Positions 11,471 through 22,707 of a DNA stretch of 64,000 bases are shown here, piece by piece. Origin of the DNA: Helianthus annuus (taxonomy: Eukaryota; Streptophyta; Magnoliopsida; Asterales; Asteraceae); contig NC_035447.2 of assembly GCF_002127325.2 (NCBI RefSeq), positions 25,291,780-25,355,779 on the forward strand, written 5' to 3'. Position numbers and translations under genes: made by a program. The notes under the pieces are model-generated. The model did not search any database. It was not told where the DNA came from and was given only the letters and a program-made list of their open reading frames with translations. Position 1 is the first letter of the stretch. Every line of letters starts with the position of its first letter.

Positions 11471-14440
11471 GAGGAAGACTTGAAAGAGTTTTGGCCAAAT
11501 GTGATTATTAAGAATTGAGACTCGAAAATTTTGAAACGTAAAAAGTATGAAATTTTGAAGGATGACAAGATAGGTTTGCAAAGGATTTCATTTCTCTAAA
11601 ATGATTTGAGGTACCAAACATAATTAGAAACGTATAGTTGCGTATATGGAATTGAACGATTGACTCCTAATAAACGAATGCAAGTATAAGCATGGCATAT
11701 GTACTGGATAGACGAAAGTAGCGTGCTAAGAATGAAGTCTCGTCAAGGATAATCGGATATAACGCATTTGTGAGTTGCTTAAAGTTTGAATTAGGTCTAA
11801 AAGGTCCGCAAAACACTGAATTTCTCATGGCACGTCTTACAAATTTTGGTAACATGATGAAAACACTTATATATAGGAAGTACCAGTGGCGTATCCACCA
11901 TATTTTGACCATGTGACGTCCGTTTCGTATTCGGTGTCATGTTACGTTCCGTGTCTCACCGTACACCGTAGTACACTCTATAGTTTTTCATACGCCCATC
12001 ACTATAATCCCGTGTGCACCCGCGATTATTTTGATCGTCGCATGATCCGCATAGCTTGTACTAGTTGTGTATGAATCAGGGTATACATAAAAAAATTAAA
12101 AAAAATATATAAAAAAATAAGAATGTGGACGTATAAGAATATAGTATATAAGCAAGTCCATGCTCAAGTATGTTTGGGACCCACGTAAGCGAATCCTTCG
12201 GGTTACGCTCACGTACGGGTACGAATGTATGAATCATGAATATGAATGAAAGTATAAGTATGAGTGTAAGTGTAAGTATGAATACGCATGTGAATGTATG
12301 TATAAACATAAAACGTATGAGTATAATATGAACATGAGTATAAGCATAAATGTATTGTCATGAGTATTAGTATAGGTACGAATAATAAAGATTACGTATA
12401 TAATATATGTTGAACATAACAAATTTACGCATAGGAAATCTTTGAGAAATTTGAGTATGTAAAACGTATGATATAAACAAAACGTCGCGGGGTATCGACT
12501 AAGGCGTGTATGACGACATGCATGTATAGTTGTTTAAGCGACAAGTTGAGTTTATCGCATCAAAATAGAATTGAGTTTGATTTGGAATGTAGAATATAGT
12601 TTGTAAATGTAAAGGAACATAAAGTACTCATTGGTTATGCATAACGTATTTTGTAATGAATGAAATGCTACTTTTGTTTTAAAAAAGGGAGTTACGTATG
12701 TTGAAGATTGTCGGTCCCCTTGAAGTCTTATAGCCCACGTGTTTTGAAATTTGAATGACGAATTAAGCGGTGTAGAAAAGGTTTTTGAAAATAACGGGTT
12801 TGTTTCATTTGCATCAAACCAAGATATTTTAAATTTTGAAGGTTCTTGTGAAAACGTCGACCCTTAGAAAAGAAATTTAGCAAAAGGACTTAGTGATTGT
12901 TTAAAAAAAATTAACAAATGATTTGTTGATGTTGGAAAGCCTCTTTGGTAAAACGGTCGTATGATATCTATAGTATCCTACAAGTATGTGAGAAGGTTGG
13001 TTTGAATTCCATTTGAGAATGAAAGTCCTTAGTATGGTGATACAACGTGAGTGAGTGTTTTAGTGATTAATTCGAATATGATGTTCGTGGGTAAGAGATT
13101 CATTGGGCCAACTAAATTGATAGGTAGCATTTCGTAAGCTTTTGAAATTTGGGTAATAAAATGTTTTAAGACATGATGAAGAATCTCGTGTGTATGAGTT
13201 GAGTGAAAATAGATTGTAGAATAAGAAGTACGTTTGATAAAACAATGTATTTTGAAATCGGTATGAGTAGGTATTTTGAATAATGATAAACAATTTGGGT
13301 ATAAAATATGGTCGAGTTTGCATAATAAGATATTTTGAAGAGACGTTTTGGTAACGATCACCTATGTAAGGGAATCACCCCTAACTCGTTGGTGAGGTCG
13401 TTTTTTTAAAAAAAGGGGAGTGGAGTTAATCGTCAAGGTAAGGAAATCACTCCTATCTCGATGATATGTCTCCACTTGTCGTTACAAGGAATATGAATTT
13501 AAATTATATGAAATCATACATATGTATAAATGTATGGAAAAGATTCAATATGTTGTGTGTGTGAAAAGAGAATATCGAAAGTAATTCGAATTTGAAAGAT
13601 TGCATCGTATAAAATAAATAATAGAAACACATGTTTGATTAAAATTTGGGATGGCTCCAAAACGGAACTTTGACTAACCAAAGTGGTCGAAAAGTCTTTC
13701 GAATTTGAGGAGCATGCTTTGGCCTAATAGGTGAAATACTCTCGCCGACAAGTCGGTTAACGGTATTTACCCTTCCGGTTACTACATGTCCCAAATCAAT
13801 CGAAATTTCGAGACTTGGCGGGATTTATAAAAAAAAATTCGAGGAGTGGAACTAGTCGACAAGGTGCGGGTTTCACCCCTAACTTGACGATTTCGTATCC
13901 TAAGTGTGGTTGGTACTCGTCGGGTCAAAATTTAATTTCAACACTTGACGAGGGTCCACTAGAATTTGAAATTTGAATTTCTCCATTAAGGTGAGGATTT
14001 CACTCCTAACTTGATGGTGAATTTCATGTAAAAAGAAAAGTAGATGGGTCGAGAGTTGTTCACCAAGTTGTGGGTTTCACGCCTAGCTTGGTGAAGTTGT
14101 CTCGTTTGTGTATTAAGAGTGGTTTTGATTTTAGTATAAACGAGTAAAAACATGTATGTTCAAAATAATAATAACAATTATAAGCACAATAAGCATCTCA
14201 AGAAATAATACGTAAAAGACATTTCAAGGATAGCACATAAAGGATGGAATAATACAACAAGTATTAACAAATAATAAAGGAAGTATTAACACAAAAGTGA
14301 CATATATGTTTAAAAGGTCAAAAGAAGATAAATAAGGAGCAAATAAGGTATCATGCAAATGGTTCAAAGAAATCATAAGAATAAGGCTCTAGAACTATAG
14401 ACTAGGTAAAAGGCACGACAATTCTACCCAATTCCCTATA
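11471..14440 (-). other. Element B internal region, non-coding
   Basis: 3 kb without gag or pol similarity on either strand. It is AT-rich with imperfect GTATAAGTATGAG-type repeats around 12230-12400 and a family of five hairpins at 13353-14099. Confidence 0.75.
13353..14099. repeat. Five-member hairpin family with conserved loop in element B
   Basis: Units at about 13353-13400, 13422-13473, 13854-13897, 13980-14025 and 14058-14099. Each has a related core (GGTGNGGGTTTCACCCCTAA-like, more divergent in the first two) between arms that differ from unit to unit but pair with their own partner: TTCACCAAG/CTTGGTGAA, CCATTAAG/CTTGATGG, TCGACAAG/CTTGACGA. Confidence 0.75.
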
Positions 14441-14461
14441 GTTATGGCTCTGATACCAATC
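14441..14461 (-). promoter_or_regulatory. Element B primer-binding site
   Basis: Minus strand TTGGTATCAGAGCCATAAC, complementary to initiator methionine tRNA, directly beside the LTR that starts at 14462. Confidence 0.9.
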
Positions 14462-16381
14462 TGTCACACCCCAACCAATGGCGGAAACATCGGGATGAGA
14501 CGAAGTGTGAAGATTGCTAGAGACTTCATAACACTATTTGTGACAATATTTAATAAACCGATTTCATTTCATAAAATAAATTGTCAACATTACAAAGAAA
14601 TCAAATAACGTCAAGTTCAAAGGAAATACAATACAACATAATCAAAATTGATACAACGATTAAACCTAAACGTCTATATGTGTATCTAGGTATCAACGCT
14701 ACTTCATTTCATAGCATCATCATCCTCAACCTGTAACGTGTTTAAAATAAAGTTCAATGCAAAAGCAAAGGCGAGTATACAAGTTTAAGTATAAGTATAA
14801 GTATAAAGGTTTAAAACGAATCCACATGGCAACTTAGTTTATACGAGATCAACCTAACGTGGCATGCAATATTTCTAGCCAACCTCTGTTTACGCAAGAA
14901 AGTTTAATTAATTCAACATGACCCAAGTTTAAGGGGGGCGGTGCGTTACTCATATAGCGCTATACATGTCGAAGGGAGGCTCGTGAGAGCTAATGACTAA
15001 AACATATCACATAAGTATGGTCCACGTAAGCATCAAGTATCATAGCATAGTATTCATGTATAAGGATTGTTTTGTGCATTGCATAAAGAATAAGTTTAAG
15101 TGTAGTTTAATAGTAAAACATGCACTACTAGAAAACTAAGCAATTGACACCAAAATTTGGTACCAAAATAATACGGTAGCAAATTAGCTACCCATTTCAC
15201 ACATAAATCTAAAGTCCGCATATTTTTATGTATTTACTACGATATCGTAGCAAGATGGTCACAAATTTTGTGACCGTTTATTTTCGGTCTCAAATTCGTG
15301 ATAAATATAAAGCTACATGATAAAAATACTAAATTGCCACCGTTCTTAATGGTAGCAACAACAAATTTTAAGTTTTTATCGAGGGCGGCATAATTGAGCG
15401 CAGGCCAAATTTTAAAAAAAAAGAATTTTTAGCGTTTCCACTTATCACTAGGGTTTTGAGTCCAAGTGATTAGAACAACTCCCACAATTCGCTCATCGCA
15501 GTTCATCCGTAGATAGAATATTCCCTGGCTCCACCAAGAGTGCCAACGATTTCCCAGCAAGGTATGTTTATGATTATGCATTGTTTGTTTGTTTTTTTTT
15601 TGTTGGTGAGGGTTTTGATTAGCGATTTTTTTTTTCTTTTGTATCGTATCTTGAATTAGGGTTTGATTTGCGTATCATGAATTTTGGGGTTTTGTATCGT
15701 ATTTTTTTTCTTTTGGTGAGGGTTTTGATTTGCGTATCATGAATTTTGGGGGTTTTACTTGTACGCTACTGAATCTTGAATAATGATGGGGATTTGAATA
15801 TTTATTTGTTGAATTGGTGATTCATATGAGTTGGCTTCCATTCGTCTTGTTAGGCCTGTGAGTCTATGACTCAGTTTAACATTATACCTTAAAGTTTCTT
15901 CAATTTCCAGTATTTGATTTTTTTTTTTTTATATTTGACATTGTTAGGCATATTTCAATTGAAATTTATTGATGTAAAAAGTATGATTCAGTTCATCTGT
16001 TATTGAGTAGAATGATTTTTAAATATTGTTTTAGCTTATATGAGATTACGATGATACAGTTTTGTTACATGTGGAGTTTGAGTACAGAGCTTTAGTTGTT
16101 TTTTAATGATTAATAGTTTAGATTAGGGTTTAATACATTAAACCGCTAGTTCACATTTGTTTCTAGCAATAAGATTTGAGATATCATTCATTGGTGTTAT
16201 AGATGTGATGTAGCTAACTGGAGTTAGTTAGGAACCTGTTGTGTAGGATTTGATTTCTTTTTTTTTTTTGTTATGTCTTACGATTATAGACCAGGAATCG
16301 TTTTTGTAGATTCTTGAAGGTGAATGTAGTTGTTAGTGAGCTTTTGAGAATCCTTACTGGTAATAGCCCGTTTGATACTAA

Positions 16382-16728
16382 GACCATGCGTAGTGGTTGG
16401 GGTGAATAATGCCTCACCCTTGGGCGTTGTCCGCCACGTGTCGTCCTAGTCAGCAAGGGGGCGTTTTTTTCTAATTGGGTGTAGTGGGGATGTGGACATT
16501 ATGTTAAAAGGGATGTAAAGAATTAAATAAATAAAAAAACCATTTAAAAATTGATTGGCTAAAGAAGAAGTGGGTTAAATGTGATTGGACCATCAAAATG
16601 GGGCTTAGGCGTGGAATATACAACGCCAAACAGCCAAAATTTAAAAAAACGCCCTGGGGGGCTGACTTCGGGCGTGTTTTGTCGTGCTTCATCACAAAAG
16701 CCCAGTTTCACAAAGAGTACGCATGGTC
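16382..16728. mobile_element. Element D: MITE, PIF/Harbinger type, inside element C
   Basis: 347 bases with inverted ends GACCATGCGTA and TACGCATGGTC and a TAA target duplication at 16379-16381 and 16729-16731. A TWA duplication is typical of PIF/Harbinger. No coding. Confidence 0.85.
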
Positions 16729-17657
16729 TAAAGTTTGAAGTGTAGTCTTTCTGCAAAGTAAGGAGGATGTAATTATTCTTGGGTTGTTAACGGGTTAGGG
16801 GATGTTTGGCTGGAGACGGAAGGAACTAGGATTTTAATTTCTATATTTATGAACTGATGAGTGTTTATGGATTTCACTGAGCCTTGAGAACTAATTAAAA
16901 TGTGATGTATCTCTATTTTTAGTAGACCTATATCATGTGTAGCTTTATAAAGATCGCTATTGCTAGTACACAAAACTGAAAACTTCATCATAAATTTGGT
17001 GGTTTTCTCTTTTTCATGGTTGCATTAAGTTTATTCACTGGAAAGTTTTATGAGGATGATATAACATAGATGTGACAATTTTAATTCATGTATTTGGGCA
17101 TTAGGTTAATTTGGGTTAATTTTTATCTCAAACGGGTCAACCAAAGCTAACCCACCCCTTGTGACCCATACTTTATAATAACATATTTGAACATGATGTT
17201 TATTGACCCGTTACCCGATCCCTGAAACAAATAAAGACATATATAGTTTACGACTGATTAAAAAACAATCAAATCGACCCATTTGGCGGCTTTTTTTAAA
17301 TATAATCGGATTAACCGGGTAATGAGAATCTCCCTAAAGTTAACTAATTACCAATCCAAATACCGTATTTGTGTTCCCGCTTATTGACATTATTTAGGTT
17401 CGAGTTATCTGGATTTGGGTTCCTTGTAATCAGATTTGGGTTAAAAATCTCACCCCTAGTCATATATTTAGATATGGATCAATAGGAGTTATAGTTAGTA
17501 GGATAGTAACTAAAAATTTAAATGCTTGTATCTATTACTTCGTACATTGTTCTTAACTTCTAATACTTCTCACCAATACTTGACTTCTTTCGTCCGGTTG
17601 TGTGAATTTGTATGTTTGATTCTGACTTCTTGATTTTGTTCATTGTTTGTTTTGTAG

Positions 17658-17840
17658 ATTGAAAAGTCGAACTTGGTTATCAAGGAGCTCGTTAAGGAAA
17701 ATGATGAAGAAAAAGAAAGGTTAAATGGAGTTATTGCGGGCTTGTTGGCTAAAAAAGAAAAAGATAAGGTGGACAAAGATGTCATGCTCAATAGGATGTC
17801 ACAAATTGAAGCTATGTTAACCGCTATGGTTCAAAGATAG
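17658..17840 (+). pseudogene. Remnant 3' exon of the CACTA-associated ORF
   Basis: An open 61-codon exon after a GTTTTGTAG acceptor, ending TAG at 17838. It is charged and heptad-like (LVKENDEEKERL then MLNRMSQIEAMLTAMVQR), resembling the C-terminal coiled coil of plant En/Spm-type transposase genes as I remember them. Upstream transposase exons are missing. A possible non-coding first exon ends at GCAAG|GTATG near 15560. Confidence 0.55.
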
Positions 17841-20020
17841 GCTACACTTGGCTTTGAATGTTTTGATGTTTACCATATTAGGATAATTTCGGTAATTTGA
17901 TGTTTTAGTTGGCATTTATATTAGAATGTTTTATAATTTTATATATTTTTGGGATTTTGTAATTTTATTCCATTATTGTATATAAATTTGTAATATTATA
18001 GAAATGCATTATGATGAAAAAAGCATGGAAAATGAAAAATCTGGAAATAGAGAAAACGCTATGGTAGCAAATATTTAATGAAATGGTAGCAAATTTTCAA
18101 TGAAAACGGTGGCTAAATGGTGACAACATCGGTGGCTAAATGGTACCAAAACGGTGGCAAAAAAACCGTCACAACTTGGTAGCAAACAAGGCCATCGAGT
18201 AGCAAACATGGAGCGGTCACAAATAATTTTGACCGTTTTTGTGGTGGCAAAAATCTGGTAGCAAAGTATAAGAGCGGTGGCTATTTGGTGGCAATAGGGC
18301 AATTGACACGGGTGTTTTTGCCACCGCATTTTCGGTTACAAAATGGTGGCAATAGGGCAATTGCTACCGTTTTGCTACCGAATATGCGGTGTCAAAAGCC
18401 ATATTTTCTAGTAGTGATGTTACACGCCAAAAAAGTGGTAAACATAAAAAGTGGGTTGCGAGTATACTCACAAATTTGCATATGCTTTTCGATTATCCAA
18501 TGTGACGAAGTTGATGAGGTTAGAAGGTTGAATATGTTCGTGTAGGGATTTAGGAAGTTAAAACACAAGAATTTGTATTCGAAAGTAATCATCCTTTAAC
18601 ACCAAGTACTTGTTCTTGACACTATGAAACCTCAAGGGTTACTGTTTTCATGAGTAATATACTCATTAGAATCGTAACAAGTCTTATGTCTTAGATGATG
18701 TTATTCTAATATCTTGACGAATGAACACAAGTCCATCATCAAGGGTTCGAATAGTATATATATGTATAAGTATCATATGTATTATTTAGTCCATTAGTCA
18801 AGCATGAGGTAGAAGATTTCTCTTCATTTAGGCACCTCTAGTATCATGGAAGTCATGTAGGAGGTAGGAAGAACAAGCTTCCATTTAGGTACCTCTTATG
18901 GTTCACCACTACACTTGATGTAAAAACATACAAGGAGGGTCATGAACTAATATTAATACAAGAATAATAAACAACTACACTATGAGAAATCATCAAGTAA
19001 TGTGGGGATCTATGTTGGACAACCCAAGTTAATCCATAATCACACATACATTAAGTCTTAGACTTTAACATTACTTATGGGTTAAACCCTTGAACAAAAC
19101 AGAAAGTTTGTGAGGATTAATCCTCTGATTTTGAATGTCTCAACCTTGTTTTTAAGCCTAACTAACCATTGAAGTGGTTGTAAGCATAAGGACATAGGTT
19201 TGAGATGAGTGAGACTCAAGTTTGAACAAGTTTAGTAAAGATTTAATCAAAACAGAAACAAACAGTGAACTTTGGAGCCTTTTTACCGGAGTTCCAGGGA
19301 CTTATTTCCTGTGAAAAACCCATGGAATCGAAGGTAAGGTCAATCCAAGCACATAGGAAAAAGAATGGAGTAAATCGGACAAGAAATGAGTGAGTTATGC
19401 TCACTTTAGTGAAGAGGTAGCAATCTGTCCGAACTTCAAAACTCAGCTGCGTTTTTGAGTGATTTGGGAGTGATTAGAGTGTTTAGAAAAATGAAAATGG
19501 CTTGGAGATGGCTTGGTATTTATAGGGAAGGATTAGGGTTGGGTTGGTTGACATTTAATAGGATTAGTTGGTGGTTAACAACAAATAATAAATAAAAAAA
19601 AGAAAAAGAAAACAACCCATTCATAACCTTGCGGCCGCTGCTGTTTACAGCCTACAAATTACTCCTTTTTTTCTTGTTTTGTTTAATAAGGCATTGTGTG
19701 TATTGTGTCTTGTTATAATAAAATCATTTCTTAACTAAATACTAACTCAAAGTAATATTAGGGTGGAGTTAAATATTAACACAAAACAACAAATTTAGCC
19801 ATTCAAAGCTGTGTCGGAAAGGAGGCTGTGAAAAGCTTTGTTTTTATCTTTTATTTTTTATTTTTATTTTTTTTTACCAACATATGTTATATTACATAAT
19901 GATGTTCAACATATGACACAAGTCATATTTATATTAAAATTAGTGAACACACTAATAGTGGGCCACAATAGCTGCTTCTTCCCTTTTTTTTTTGGTCATA
20001 AAACTCTATGTTCATATAGC

Positions 20021-20021
<1 letters not shown>

Positions 20022-20071
<50 letters not shown>

Positions 20072-20085
20072 TTATTATTACAATA

Positions 20086-20174
<89 letters not shown>
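20022..20174. repeat. (TA)n then (TTA)n microsatellites
   Basis: About 22 TA units at 20022-20067 and about 29 TTA units at 20087-20174, expanded relative to the other element B LTR. The tyrosine-rich frame here is the repeat translated. Confidence 0.95.
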
Positions 20175-20176
<2 letters not shown>

Positions 20177-20466
20177 TACCAGAATTTGACCACGTATTTA
20201 ATAGTTAACAAGCACGTATAAGTTATGAGTACCAGTAGGTCGGGTATCGGTTAAGCGTATGTATTCGAGATTGGTAACGTATAACCCAAGTATTGCGACA
20301 CGTATAAGTATGTAAAAAAAATAGAATTTCATTACGATCGAAGTCTCGGGTTTACAACGGTTTGAAACGAAATACGAAATACAAAAGGAACAAGCTTCCA
20401 AAAATAGAAAATACAAAGCACGTTTTCTAATTAAGGAAAGTACGAAGGGTAGGGCGTTACAAGCAG

Positions 20467-22260
20467 CTTTATGGATCGCATGGATCAACCGTGTTTATTG
20501 AAGACGCTTTGAATCATTTCCAGGAGAAAGGAACATCATGGGCGGCATTTGTAACTTATCTTAGTGCTCCTGAGGGAGGAGCCACACCACGCGAAGTCTT
20601 GTTAAATGTAACTTCTGGACTCGAGAGGTACCTTTTTGGTCGTGTAACCAACGAATGGGAATGCATGTGGATCTCGCTAAGACCCATTTTGTTAGAAACT
20701 GATCGACACCAAAGATTCCTTCGGGGATACAACAATTCCTTGGTTTCGCTAGATACTATCGCATATTCATCGCGGGATTTTTGAAGATTGCGCAGCTTTA
20801 ACCACTTTAACACAGCGGGGTGCTGTGTATTCATGGGAGACGAAACAGGAGAACGTCTTTTCAACTTCTGAAATCCAATTCTACAATGCACTGGGCATCG
20901 TCTTTACCCGAGGGTACGGGTGATCTTGTGGTATACCATGGAGGTCCGAATCGGAGTCTCAGTTACACACCGATGAAACACGAGAGGGTGATTGCTTACG
21001 TAGTGGGTTAACAAGAAGAATTGCACGACTCACAACCTGGGGTGGAAGCCATGGCCTCTGGATTTGGAATTTGGAGGTGTTCCTTGGACGGTACCAAGGG
21101 CATTATATAGACCGATCACAAGGACCCTCAGCATATCTTGAACAACGAGAGTTAAATATGCGACGGTGTCGCTGGATGGAACTCTCGAACGATTACGACT
21201 ATGGAACTTAAACGCGAATGAGCCTTGTAGCAAACCCTCGACCCTAAGCTACTTGATTAGATCTGTTCTGCTCAAACCGAAGCGTTGAAGGACGAGGACC
21301 TACCAGCTGGATCCGTGCAGGGCATGGAAAAACAATATGTAGCTAAAAATCGAACAAAATTCACTACTTCCTGGAGCGAATGTGGACCTCACTATACAGC
21401 AACCCTAGGGAACTTGTTTTGAGCGAACCACACCAGCCTTGATATTCTAGTCGTCTGGATTTTGACAGAGGATAAAGAATCTATAAATCTGGTACAAGTA
21501 ACCAGGCATCAAGGCCCACCTAACAATGTTTGACCCATGCGAAAGTCAAGGTGGGATATCCGAAACCTTCTGGTTTGTGTCAGTAACCAGAAACACCCAT
21601 TGGAAAATGGAGCAAACTGCCATGGATTTTGTCACCGGCTTTACTAAAACTCTAAACGGAAATGATATCACCTGAGTGATTGCTGATTGTCTCGTGTAAC
21701 TGATACACTCCCTTGCAATCAGGGAAAATTGACAAGTCTTCGTATACTGAGGGTAATTACCTGTGAAGGGCGGTTTCTAGGTACGGGGTGCCAACTCCTG
21801 TTACCTCTAGTTTTGATCTATACATGATTTATGTCAGGCAATACACAACACCCTTGACTCACGTTTGGACCAGAGCGTTGCTTATCGCCGCTGGACAAAC
21901 GGTCAGAGTAAGCAAACCCTCCTGACACTCGAAGACATGCTGCGAACATGTGTGTGTTTGGCTTTAGTGAAAATTTGAAGGACTCTTACCTATGGTTGAG
22001 TTCTACCACTGCAGTTACCATTCTAGTATCCAGACAGCTCTGTTAGGGCATTGCATGGACGATAGTGTCAACCTCCCTGTTGGACTAAGATGGTTGACAA
22101 CTTAATTACGGGTCAGGACTTGTACTCGAAACCCTTGGGAAGATTGTTTGGATCGGGAGTTGTTTGGCGGCAACGCGTGACCGTCAGGAAAGCTGATAAG
22201 CTTAGGAAACGCTGAAGATCGCTGTAGGCGATCGTGTCATGTTGAAACTCTCACCCTGGG
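20467..22260 (+). pseudogene. Element A reverse transcriptase end, RNase H and integrase, decayed
   Basis: Continues the domain cut at 8824: FMDRMDQPC at 20468, then RNase H words in changing frames (GAVYSWETKQE near 20820, a LPEGT-like segment near 20900, TDHK/LNMRQRRW-like near 21110-21180), then an integrase region. Words recalling MDFVTGF are seen near 21620. Many stops and shifts. Gypsy polyprotein order is preserved. Confidence 0.75.
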
Positions 22261-22270
22261 AGGGTGTGGT

Positions 22271-22670
22271 ATGCTTGGGAAGCGTGGCGAGCTTAACTTA
22301 CATCACGTTGGGCCATACAACATTCTGGGAAGAATCGGTAACGTGGCCTACAAACTCAAGCTACCTGACGGATTAGGTGACGTTCACGATGTCACTTATG
22401 TCTCGAATCTAATGAAGCGTTTGTCGGATAAAACACTTGTTGTACCATTTCAAGAACTAAAAATCGACGATAAGTTGTAGTTCGTCGAAGAACCTATTGA
22501 AGTCATGGATCGGGAAGTTAAGGTTCGTAAACATAGCCGAATCCCAATCGTGAGAGTTCGTTGGAACTCAAGACGTGGACCGGAGTTCACGTGGGAACGC
22601 GAAGACTAGATGAAGCTCAAGTACCCTAACCAGTTTGAAACTGCGAAATCAGATCCTGATGCGATTGGTG
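22271..22670 (+). pseudogene. Element A integrase C-terminus and chromodomain, one internal stop
   Basis: Best-preserved piece of A. 22271-22480 reads LGKRGELNLHHVGPYNI, YKLKLPDGLGDVHDVTYVS and ends with a TAG; the same frame continues FVEEPIEVMDREV, RIPIVRVRWNSRRGPEF, TWERED, the GPY/F module followed by a group-II-type chromodomain of plant Tekay-like chromoviruses. In known chromoviruses such domains help direct integration to heterochromatin. Confidence 0.85.
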
Positions 22671-22707
22671 AATTTCGGGACGAAATTCCCTTTCAAGTTG
22701 GGGATGA
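22671..22707 (+). promoter_or_regulatory. Element A polypurine tract and upstream palindrome
   Basis: AATTTCGGGACGAAATT followed by AAGTTGGGGATGA directly before LTR start TGTGGCACC at 22708. A second copy of the same block lies inside the LTR just before 22823. Confidence 0.85.

Larger units (their letters stand above)
15123..18416. mobile_element. Element C: defective CACTA (En/Spm) transposon
   Basis: 3294 bases with perfect 13-base terminal inverted repeats CACTACTAGAAAA and TTTTCTAGTAGTG, flanked by ATG at 15120-15122 and 18417-18419. The undisturbed LTR copy near 9486 shows the site before insertion with a single ATG. Subterminal regions (15150-15370 and 18060-18400) are crowded with GGTAGCAAA, CTACCG and GGTGGCAA words, as expected for transposase-binding sites in this superfamily. 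Only one transposase-like 3' exon remains, so it is a deletion derivative. Confidence 0.95.
8825..20461 (-). mobile_element. Element B: non-autonomous LTR retrotransposon nested in element A
   Basis: 11.6 kb with inserts. LTRs (plus-strand reading) begin TGTCACACCCC and end GGGCGTTACA. The target duplication is AGCAG at 8820-8824 and 20462-20466. Orientation is minus: the primer-binding site is at 14441-14460 and the polypurine tract at 11429-11450. The 3.0 kb internal region has no retroviral coding capacity, so it must depend on another element's proteins. The AAATTTCGTCCCGAAATTT palindrome next to the polypurine tract is shared with element A, suggesting a Tekay-type helper. It splits A's reverse transcriptase. 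Confidence 0.92.
14462..20461 (-). repeat. Element B LTR (5' LTR in element orientation), split by CACTA element C
   Basis: 6000 bases, of which 3294 plus a 3-base duplication are the CACTA insertion. The remainder of about 2703 matches 8825-11428 with few substitutions per line; most of the extra length is an expanded (TTA)n run. Confidence 0.9.

Noticed and set aside
13353..14099. CRISPR-like array
   Set aside because: Units are irregularly spaced, differ in arm sequence, and the DNA is plant nuclear; it is a hairpin family in a retroelement.
19992..20189. Tyrosine-rich reading frame
   Set aside because: It is (ATT)n translated.
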